Of a stretch of 64,000 bases of DNA, positions 54,915 through 64,000 are shown in pieces. The notes below the pieces were generated by a model. It was not told where the DNA came from and ran no database searches. It saw nothing but the letters and a program-made list of their open reading frames with translations. The translations under genes and the position numbers were made by a program. Every line of letters starts with the position of its first letter. The stretch's first letter is position 1. The DNA comes from Cristatella mucedo (taxonomy: Eukaryota; Bryozoa; Phylactolaemata; Cristatellidae): the NCBI GenBank assembly GCA_009760855.2, contig WPIO01000009.1:6082001-6146000 (forward strand), given 5' to 3'.

Positions 54915-56230
54915 CATGTAAATTGACGACAATCTCGACCCGTTTGCTTTGGCCGAGACCTGGCTGAAATCGACTAATTTCCTCACTAATAACTAACGCC
55001 AAGCGATAGGTTTCTCCTACTTCCATATCCCTAGAACAACCAAAACAGGCGGTGGAGTTACTATTCTCGCGCGTTCGTCCCCCAATTTCTAACCGTCTGC
55101 AGTCACCTTGAAGAAGTCTTTCGAATCTGTGGTTTTGAGTTCCTTCAGCAACAAGTTGCCAATGGTGGCAGTGATCTATCCCACTTACCAAGTCTTTTTT
55201 TTATCTCAGCTCTCTCCGATCTCATGTTTATTCTGTGTGCAAGAATCAATCTTTGCTTGTTATAGGTGATTTTAACATTCATTCTGACAACTTAATTGAC
55301 GTCTTAAATACTGAATTTCATGACCTGACTGACTCATTTTCCCTTGTGGCTCATATGCATGACCCTACTCACATCAAGTGTCAAGCACTCGATCAAATAC
55401 TCTTCCACTAGTGTGTGCTTTCATCTCCAACCGTTGCCTAATTCTGCCCATCTGACCATGAGTGTGAATCGCATTCGGTCTACAGTGTGGTCCCTCATCC
55501 GCTTCCAAAATCATATGTGAATGGCAAAACCTCAAGACCTCGATTCTGTCCGAGAGAAAATATCTTCTTCACCAAAGCTGCTCAATCCCCTTCCTATCTG
55601 TCATCGTTGGTAGAATGCAACAACACAGTCCAATCGTTAATGCGCAGTTGCACAAACCAAGAGGCATAAGCCAAAACTGCTCCAAGCCCATGCCCATCCC
55701 AGTAAGCCACTTTAATATTTCTTTCTCGGCCATTTTCCTTCGATGATACTCAGATTCAAGATGTATTGTCGAAAATCTTTTCTCGCCACCGGACAGTGCA
55801 TCCGGGATAGGATCGTCAATCCTGGGCGAAGGGTGCGAATCTTTCTCGGTTATGCTAATAATAGTCTGCAAAGTCCAGGCAGCATCTCATGGTCCCATCT
55901 TTCTTCCGTACTAATCCTACTAGGGAGAACCAGGGAACGGATCATTTTTCCCAAGCTCCTTGCTTTACAAAATAACTCGTTGATAATTTTCTGGCGCTAT
56001 TGTTGATATTTCGATGCTCCGCTTGTAAATGGCCTCCTAGTCGGTTTAAAGCTGCCCGTGTTAATCGTGTGCCGACTACCTCGCTGCTTCTCAAGTCTAG
56101 GTCATCAAGAGGGAAACATGTTTCGATAACTCGACAGAAACCTTTTAATTTTTTAGGATTCTTTTATTGTCAAGTGATCCACAATTTTATTAGTACACAT
56201 CCTTGCGGTAATTTTTCAATTCTTATTTAT
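54915..56230 (+). mobile_element. LINE endonuclease region (L2/CR1-like), decayed
   Basis: Broken reading with APE-type endonuclease blocks: LALAETWLKS, GGGVTILARSS, VAVIYPTYQVF, IGDFNIHSDNLIDVLN, and DLTDSFSLVAHMHDPTHIKC with QALDQILFH. It is the only endonuclease part in the window. The family may be LINE-B or a third one. Multiple stops. Confidence 0.7.
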
Positions 56231-56439
56231 TTTCAACCTTAGCATTGCCTGCATCGTTTACTTTCGAGTGTGGTTCCAGGACTACTCTGTTCTAAGAGTT
56301 TTCATCCAAAACATTTGCTTCTATATAAGCACCATTTCTCGACTCGTCAACCTGCTTTTCGTGTGATCTTTTATATTCTTTCTCTAGTTCAAAGTATGTA
56401 ACCAAGGTTAAAGATCAAAATCCTGATGCACTGCAATAT

Positions 56440-57450
56440 AGATAATAGTAATTATAATAATAGGATATCGTATTGCGTCCTAAGAGAACGGACTCTCTTT
56501 CCGGGCTGTTTACTTATGCTATATAGGAAGCATGTTAATTAGTTAGATCAAGTGCAGCGTCAGCACTCATAAGCACACAAAGGAGAAATTTACGTGGACC
56601 CAGAAAATACTGTAAGGAATTGGAAAACTCCTTTCAAGTTTCGTGAAGTCAGGAGATGTTATAACGTCTGTCAAGAGAGAATCTCAGGCTTGAGGAGCAT
56701 TCGAACTAAAGGCACAGTCTCCAAAGGATTTGAGGTCTGTCAGAGACTCGGCAATACGATTGAGTCAGATGAGCAGGTAACACGATGGGACTGGGAAGTA
56801 GTTCGGGTAGGTTGATCGAACAAGAGAATGAAGGAACCTGAAAGTGAGTGACAAAATCTTGAAGTCGATTCGCTGCTCGATGAGGAGCTAGTGCAGGTCA
56901 GTGAGAAGTTGCTTATGTGGCAATGGCAACGCTCATGACAGACAAGCTTAGCTGGAGAGTTTTGCACCAATTTTAAGACCCTTAATACGTAGGCCGGTAG
57001 GTATGAACTGCCATTGGTCAGTTACAAAAGTCGAGAGAGGATTTTACAAATGCATGGAACAACTAGGATGCTCCGTGGTATTCCTTTCCAAGATAAGTAA
57101 CCCTGTCCACGACGGCCCGTCTTTTATTTAATTTTAAGGAGCCGAGTCTAAGTCAAGAGGGTAAAAATGCTCGGTCTTCACGACCCAGGTCGTGGATTTG
57201 AGTCATCCAATGGGCAATGCCGTATCGGCCACCGAGAGATAAGTGATGATAGCCATTAAGCCTCTTCTGCTGCTATAAAAAAGAGGCTGTTTAATCAAGT
57301 AATTTTTAATTTTAAAACAGGCAGACTTGACTGCGGAGCCAATATGAAAGCTAAGGGACAGATCCTTTTGGAACAGGGCGCCCATATTTCGAAAACGTGC
57401 TACCGGAGGTTTGCTGACCAAGCCCACTTTGCCTGTCGGGTAGTGGTGGA
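56440..57450 (-). mobile_element. LINE-A, decayed, interrupted by SINE-2
   Basis: Reversed tail and 3' UTR, the post-RT block, then a gap filled by SINE-2 (57165-57305 and flanks). The LINE resumes at TTTTAATTTTAAAACAGGCA, reading LSLSFHIGSAVKSACFKI on the minus strand. Confidence 0.75.
57165..57305 (+). mobile_element. SINE-2 inserted in LINE-A
   Basis: CACGACCCAGGTCGTGGATT (hairpin and B-box region), then GATGATAGCCATTAAGCCTC and AAGAGGCTGTTTAATCAAG. Confidence 0.75.
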
Positions 57451-58467
57451 ACTAGCGCCTGAAAGCATGGCCCACAAGTCCTAGAAGTCGCACCAATGCG
57501 TTCATGTTTGCCAGCGATAGTATTACACGACATCTATCAAGAGTGTAACTCTTGATCCACATGATCTTATTGCTATTTTGAAACGTGTGCATTCCAAGTG
57601 CGTCTGATAATGACGATGCTCGAGATTATTACCGCTTCTTAGACTATAACTAACTGAAACCGGATATTTCATAACCTGTGACGTTTTTTCAACAAAGGGC
57701 ACATTTCAAGCGATGGTGTGTTCGTTATATTTTGGAGCATGGAGCCATACAGTGGAGCTGAATGCTGTGGCTGGTGCTGTATAGCTGCCGAAAAGACTGC
57801 CCTGCCTTAACGACATGGACCTTTGACATCAAGGTTTGATCGATCTCAATTGCCACTCGGCGACCTTCGGCATGCCTGCATGTAGAGGGGTAGCGCAATT
57901 ACGAATCGCTATAGTCGGGCTTTGAAGCTCGTGGTCCACTACTATTTGGTCACGTGTCTACAGTGGGTAGCAGCTTTACGAGAGCTGCGTTTGTAGCCGA
58001 GTACTTTGCTGCAGAAGCCTCTAAAGCTCTTTTGCATTAAGCTTTTTTGTATTTATCTGTAGCTTTTCTTATATTCTACTCCACAGCAGAAGGAGCCACG
58101 CGTCGAGGCATGAATCAAAACTCAACTTCTCACCTTTTTATTATAAGCTAGCAGATTTAGCGTGCCAATGTTTGAGCAGAGTTCGCGTATTTGAAAAACG
58201 AGTAAAACAATCATGACAGATGAGATTCACAAGACAGAGTTACTCACAACCAACTGATTTCACAACATCTCCCTATTTGACGTCGTTTAGGGGAAAAAAG
58301 CTAAAAACCACTTGCTCTTCGAAGCATTTGCTCTGTCCGTTTGAATTGTCCATTGTGTGAGCTTAAGATTTCCGAAATCGTGCAGGCTAACTCAAACTTA
58401 TTGACAGGCGCCTGGGTCTTAGCCCAGTACATAAGGGGCTCGCTCTTCGCTTCCGTCACTAACTTAG
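57451..58467. other. Intergenic, nothing recognised
   Basis: No supported feature. Confidence 0.3.
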
Positions 58468-58895
58468 TGTTAGGTCCCTTCATTCTCTGGCTCCAGCCTA
58501 CCTAACAGAACTACCCCCCACCCACCCACCGGGCGAAGAATCGTACAACCCGCTGTTTTGACTCGAGTCGTTTAGCCATACCTCTTACGAAACTCAAAAC
58601 CGTTGGAGACCGTGCCTTTAGTTTCTTTACTCCCAAAGCCTGGAATTAACTACCGACGCACGTCACAACGTCTCCTGACATGACCATATTTAAAAAGAAG
58701 CTTAAAACGCACCTGTTTGTTACAGCATTTGGTAGATCTTTGCGATTCGTCCTTCGTGTGCACGTACCTGCCTACTACGCCTGCTGCTTGCGGATGTTGC
58801 CACCAAGCATTTGATAATGCTTTACATGCAGCATCTGTAAAGTTCCTAGAGAGAGATAAGTTCTCTGATGGCGCTATACATATGTATTATTATTA
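58468..58895 (+). mobile_element. LINE-A relative, C-terminal part and tail
   Basis: TTAGGTCCCTTCATTCTCTG, then the hairpin AGAGAGATAAGTTCTCTGAT with GGCGCTATACATATG and an ATT tail. Close to 34151-34705. Confidence 0.8.
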
Positions 58896-58904
58896 TCATT
58901 ACTA

Positions 58905-59035
58905 TTCACGACCCAGGTCGTGGGTTGGAGTGCTACTGTGGGCGATCCTATACTGCCACTGCAAGCGGTGGTGATAGCCGTTAAGGCTCTTCTGCCACAA
59001 TATAAATGAGGCTGTTGAATCAGCCAATAATACAT
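58905..59035 (+). mobile_element. SINE-2 in the ATT tail of the preceding LINE
   Basis: CACGACCCAGGTCGTGGGTT, CGGTGGTGATAGCCGTTAAG, then GAGGCTGTTGAATCAGCC. Confidence 0.8.
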
Positions 59036-59129
59036 GTATATGCTTGGTTTACGGTATATGCAAAGTTTCTTAAAAGAGGTACAGTTCTCGTAACGCATTA
59101 TAAACATATTTAATTTATTATTATTATTA

Positions 59130-59240
59130 CAGTCACCCCCACTTACGACGGTTTGACTTATGAAAATTGGGAGACACGAGTTCGGCTAAGGTCACCCAAA
59201 ATAAAATTGAAAATCAAAATGGTATCCAAGAAAACTTTCC
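59130..59240 (+). mobile_element. Possible pogo/Tigger-type terminal end
   Basis: CAGTCACCCCCACTTACGAC starts right after a TA, as in Tc1/mariner-pogo insertions. No matching inverted end was found, so it is truncated or misjudged. Confidence 0.3.
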
Positions 59241-59779
59241 AAATCCGCGGTCACAAGATTTGACAACTCCGAAAACAGTACGGACAGCTATGCATCGTGG
59301 GTATTGAGGGTGCTCTCTTGCTTGCGTAGCACTCAATGTATAGTACTACAACTACCAGCTTCTGTATGCCCAAAAATACTCCACATTGAGGTATGTAATT
59401 ATAACCTTATTTACTTGTTTTTATTTATTAATTTTTTGTCATGTATTTGTAAAACAATTCAGTTAATTTACCTCGCTATGCCTCCGTCGGAGCGTATCAT
59501 AGTAGAAATTATCATATACAACTCTCGACTTTCGAAAATTCTAATTACGACAGATTGCTCGGTCCTTAACTGTTTCATAAGTCGTGGGTTGTCTGTACTC
59601 TTACCGGCTTGCATAGCGTGGGTGAGTATCCAGCATGATTGAGCTATCCTGAACACAGCATCCACTTATACTATTCAAGTCATTTCGCTGCTGTATTGAA
59701 GCTAAAATATAGACAATTGAAACAGAATTAAGTGCAGCCATATTAAACAACTTAAACCGATTAGATTTATGCATGCTCT
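59241..59779. other. Intergenic, nothing recognised
   Basis: AT-rich, with a 112-codon frame and no domain. Confidence 0.3.
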
Positions 59780-60990
59780 ATCTCCTTCTGTAGCTATGCA
59801 AAGCCACACAGAATAAGTGAGAGTTTCGCTAGAAATCTCCTAGTGCACCTGAAGCCTTTGCTGCTTTCGGTGCACTTACTGCAGGCTCCATCTCATAAAA
59901 AAGAGAGAAAGAGAGGGCACAGCTGAGTCAGGAGAACAGTTGATAAAGTGAGTAGTTAGAAGTGGCAACGCAGTTCTGCTGGAAAGGACGTTCAAGGACT
60001 GGCCGCAGAAGAATAGATGTCGCTGCCTAAGAATTGGAGATGCGTGTTGTACGATCTAGGACCAGCAGAGTAAAAACTTGTCACCAACGATCGCTAACTG
60101 AAGAGTTTAGCAGCTGATATGTCATCCAGAGAGTACTTGGGTGAACAAGAAGGCCGGAGCAGGTGCAGCAGGTCCAAGTTAGGTATACAAGAGTCAAGCC
60201 ACGGTTGGCCTTTTGGGTAAGAATTTTTTATTAAGAATATTGATCTGCATTCGTTGGGCAATCGGAAGACCATCGCAGCTTCTTTTGTGAAAGCGAGACA
60301 CGGAGGAATGTCTTAGATTTATAAACTAATTTTGCCACCTCACTCATAACCAGCTGCAGAGGCTGAATGACTTTATTAGTGCCTTATCAAAGTTGAATAG
60401 TCCAGTCTAGACAGAACCATGAGCTAATGAGATCGCTAGAAAACCACCGAAGTAGTTGATCGCTAATCCCAGACAGGGATCAAATTATTTGACTAGCTGT
60501 GAAAAGCTGCCATTCTAAATGGAGCTTTAAAACGTCAAGCAGTCATCAAAAAGGACTGCTCAATCAGAAGCACTGGGTGACGGTCAAAACCAAGGTACCA
60601 CCAACAAAATGGTAGTATAGTCAATTATTCCAGCCGTATATTTACTGTCTCATACACCTCACAAGAGGAGTTCGGCTTCATCATCGTTTGGCTTTAGGAA
60701 GTTGGCTAATATCCAGCCAGGATCAAGTGTCTGCAAGAGAGACATTCAGTTACAAGTTGCCTCAGCTAATTCTGCTAGTTTGAATCACCCGTGTCAATTA
60801 ACTGATACTCTCTGTGTAAATGCTAAATTGCAAAGGCCCTAGTGCACACGTTTGTGGAACTCCACAGGTGACAGGTCTGCTGTACTAAGGCTTTCTTTGC
60901 CGGGTGCAAACGCTATTGCATCGCCCTATGTTCAGGTAGTTGGACTTATCTACGATAGAGTTAGGTCTCATAATATCGTTGCTCAAGAAT
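59780..60990 (-). mobile_element. LINE-B, old copy
   Basis: Follows 49105-50300 in order, from TATCTCCTTCTGTAGCTATG to TGTGGAACTCCACAGGTGAC, but heavily diverged. The oldest LINE-B here. Confidence 0.7.
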
Positions 60991-61454
60991 GAGATCAATG
61001 AAATATCCACCCTTCAGGATGCACAGATCTGACGCATCGGGCAATATTTAAAAACGCGCAAATAAAAACATACACACGAACAAAAAATGCGCAGCCATAG
61101 AACTCCACGAATATAATTTTTATTCAGCGTAAGTCAACAAATTCGGACATTTTTAGATTTCTGCTCTTGCCGGCAGCAGAGAGACAAGAAACACCCCTAG
61201 AACCCCCACTTGTTGATGGCACCGACGTTGTGGTGCTTTCTGGGGAGAGAAATCTTGGCCAAAAATCAAGAGAGCAGAGAGTTTCTGCAGCATCGCCTTA
61301 CCGGTATTCAAGAAACTACTAATACGGCCTTGGTTGTGGGCAGAGACTGCAAACTTTATGCTACGGACACTGTGCCTCTAACAGGAAGTTCAACATGGTA
61401 CACAGCCCCTATTGACATTTGCATTACAAAAACATGTTGTGAGACATCTTTATG
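60991..61454. other. Intergenic, nothing recognised
   Basis: No supported feature. Confidence 0.3.
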
Positions 61455-61545
61455 GTTTGCGGTTTAGGATTTGGGAGTTTATGATTTAGGGTTTGTATGC
61501 TTTTGGGTTTAGGGTTAAGGGCTTGGGGTTTGGGAAGTGGCGAAC
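61455..61545 (+). repeat. Degenerate TTTAGGG/TTTGGGG-like repeats
   Basis: TTTAGGATTTGGG, ATTTAGGGTTTG, TTTGGGTTTAGGGTTAAGGG and TTGGGGTTTGGG in 90 bp. Telomere-like in pattern but irregular. Confidence 0.6.
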
Positions 61546-62409
61546 CACGTTGAACTTTGAACCCACGATTTCTGTCGGGGGGGGGGGGGAGGCAAGACGT
61601 GCACAATTTTTCAGCAGGTGGCAAGATCAGCAACATTTTCATATAGGCGGGGAGATAACCACAAATAATGAAAAATATAGCACCAAATCGTTCTGCTTAT
61701 TCAACAAGAACTCAGGCGATCGCTTATCGATTGGAATCGAGGCAACAATTCCATCATTGCTGACGGCGGTCGCGGGCCTAGGACTATTCGGAGGCCCAGG
61801 CCGCTGCTCGGCCGTAGGGAGGGGTGCCAATTCTCCCTCTGGCCGCCCCGCTGGCTCCGCCACTGGGTATAGCATTCACGATTTGGCTTTAGGTTTTACG
61901 GAGGCCGGCCACCACGTTGAACTTCCTGCTGGGGGGTACGGCGCCGATGGCAGGAAGCTGGCACAGTCCACGCGAATTGGCGCCCTCAGCTGGAAGACAG
62001 GCTGCGCGCGAGCCGAACGGCGAAAGCGTCCAACCAGCAGTCGGATAAACAGTCGTAGCGAGCTCGGGGCTGAACCCGGCCGGATGGAGCCGGATCTCGG
62101 AACGTTCTGCCACAGGTTCTACGCTCGATCGCTCTGGGCCTTGCGGCTGAGCCTTGCGTCCGCGAGAGGCTACGAGCTCTGAGCAATCGCACAACACGTG
62201 CGTGCACGCTCGAAGGCACACACGCGCGAGCATGCAATACGCAGCCGAAAAAACTCGCGCGTGTGCACGTGAAAACTGCTAGAAAGACGCCGCGCACACC
62301 TGTGTGTGCACAATGCAGCAACGTACAGTTAGTGAACGGCCCACACTATTAAATACTATAGGCTTTCCCGAACGACGCTTCACGTGAGCTTTTCGTCCTT
62401 TTCTTTTAC

Positions 62410-62476
62410 CTCTGCCCATACTCGTGTGCAATGATGACTGCAGCGGCGGCGGCGGCGGCAGATTCAAGTCGGCCAT
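62410..62476 (-). CDS. Possible first coding exon, unrecognised
   Basis: MADLNLPPPPPLQSSLHTSM then GR and a GGCAGAG|GTAAAAG donor. The start is GC-rich with a proline run from a CCG repeat. No downstream exon identified, so this may be chance. Confidence 0.2.
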
Positions 62477-62511
62477 CGATTTTCGGCATCGGTAGTGCTA
62501 AACAGCTAAGT

Positions 62512-63006
62512 TAGAGGAAATTCGGCGTCAGTAAGGAGGAAAGTCGGCGTCAGTAAGGAGGAAAGTCGGCGTCAGTAAGGAGGAAAGTCGGCGTCAGTAA
62601 GGAGGAAAGTCGGCGCAGTAAGGAGGAAAGTCGGCGTCAGTAAGGAGGAAAGTCGGCGTCAGTAAGGAGGAAAGTCGGCGTCAGTAAGGAGGAAAGTCGG
62701 CGTCAGTAAGGAGGAAAGTCGGCGTCAGTAAGGAGGAAAGTCGGCGTCAGTAAGGAGGAAAGTCGGCGTCAGTAAGGAGGAAAGTCGGCGTCAGTAAGGA
62801 GGAAAGTCGGCGTCAGTAAGGAGGAAAGTCGGCGTCAGTAAGGAGGAAAGTCGGCGTCAGTAAGGAGGAAAGTCGGCGGCGTCAGTAAGGAGGAAAGTCG
62901 GCGTCAGTAAGGAGGAAAGTCGGCGTCAGTAAGGAGGAAAGTCGGCGTCAGTAAGGAGGAAAGTCGGCGTCAGTAAGGAGGAAAGTCGGCGTCAGTAAGG
63001 AGGAAA
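62512..63006. repeat. 22-bp tandem repeat, about 22 units
   Basis: Unit GGAGGAAAGTCGGCGTCAGT plus AA. Almost all units are identical. One lacks two bases near 62612 and one has three extra near 62876. The period is not a multiple of three and it is not coding. Confidence 0.97.
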
Positions 63007-63307
63007 CGTGACAGTATAAACGCCACTTTAGGTCTCAGGTAAAGACGGTTTTGCTTCGCTCAGTCTCAGTGCCGTAATGAAATTGCCGTATTTGGATCCT
63101 GTTTAGTTTGCATGCTTTCTTGTGCACGGTAGGATACAGTGCGCGCTATTAGCCACGGACCGTACTAATCAATGGGTATAACCGAGTGTCTTTTTGTGCG
63201 CCTGTGCGCGTTGGTCTTCGTATGACATTTCAGTGCGCTTCCCGCTAGCGTGCGCGCGACAGCTTGCACGGCGTCAACGCTCGTTCATTACTTCTCTCGC
63301 TGCGATT

Positions 63308-63378
63308 TGTAAGGGGCCCGGATAGAGACTCGGTTCTCTTAGGGTGCCATGAGAACGGTTTATTATTATTATTATCAT
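63308..63378 (+). mobile_element. LINE-A type 3' tail
   Basis: GGATAGAGACTCGGTTCTCT, TAGGGTGCCATGAGAACGG, then an ATT tail running into a TA run and the next microsatellite. Confidence 0.65.
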
Positions 63379-63390
63379 ATATATATATAC

Positions 63391-63828
<438 letters not shown>

Positions 63829-64000
63829 CAGCCACTCCTTAAACGAATATCTTTCAAGGTGCTCGCCGGTGGCACGTTGACCCAGAAGTCTCTTATGTAG
63901 TCGCTTCTTGGCCTCCGGACGGAACTTTCACGCTTTCGGAAAATCCACACCTTTTGCAGACTTCGGCTCGGATTCTTGCGTGCCGATCGCGGAGTTTTGA
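63829..64000 (-). other. Right edge, unrecognised open stretch
   Basis: The minus strand reads KVWIFRKRESSVRRPRSDYI, then RDFWVNVPPASTLKDIRLRS before the microsatellite. No family recognised; too short to call. Confidence 0.2.

Noticed and set aside
61455-61545. Plant origin suggested by TTTAGGG units
   Set aside because: Units are irregular, and CDK8, SIL1 and the LINE/SINE content point to an animal.
61493-62182. 229-codon plus-strand frame
   Set aside because: Runs from the telomere-like patch through a G run into unrelated GC-rich DNA. No domain, and the minus strand is equally open.
62512-63006. CRISPR-like or regulatory repeat array
   Set aside because: Head-to-tail units without spacers in animal DNA; an ordinary minisatellite.

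Overview
The window is animal (metazoan) nuclear DNA. It has split genes with GT-AG introns, long microsatellites and many 5'-truncated non-LTR retrotransposons and tRNA-derived SINEs. Two host genes are readable exon by exon, both on the minus strand. The first is a CDK8/CDK19-type Mediator kinase: 11 solid exons between 15898 and 31248, plus an uncertain last exon near 15.5-15.7 kb. The second is SIL1, the ER nucleotide-exchange factor for BiP: 6 exons between 40838 and 47612, a complete 533-residue reading that ends in KEEL. The species cannot be named from the sequence. Gene structure and the L2/CR1-like elements fit an invertebrate or basal deuterostome.

The left end (407-6285) carries two exons of a second, diverged CDK8-family gene in the same orientation as CDK8. 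They correspond to CDK8 exons 1 and 3, have exactly the same lengths (143 and 111 nt) and splice phases, and are free of stops. This looks like a tandem duplication. The middle exon was not found, and any later exons would lie beyond the window.

Layout: 1-6.3 kb, CDK8-like gene with a LINE fragment and a CT microsatellite. 6.3-15.5 kb, intergenic DNA holding a LINE-B copy split by a solo LTR, GC-rich coding-like stretches near 9-10 kb, and a small non-autonomous LTR element (12.4-14.6 kb) with minisatellites inside. 15.5-31.2 kb, CDK8, whose introns hold LINE tails, a SINE, a purine-rich microsatellite and the remains of a transposon-like gene. 31.2-40.8 kb, a LINE graveyard with nested insertions. 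40.8-47.6 kb, SIL1. 47.6-64 kb, more LINE and SINE debris, a telomere-like patch, a 22-bp tandem array and a 0.4-kb GCGT microsatellite.

The repeats form a system of their own. LINE-A (ATT-tailed, L2/CR1-like) and the tRNA-derived SINE-1 share the same 3' end, as expected if the SINE uses the LINE's reverse transcriptase. SINE-2 is a second tRNA-like family with a near-perfect hairpin. LINE-B ends in ACATT repeats. No prokaryotic features, CRISPR arrays or rRNA genes were seen.
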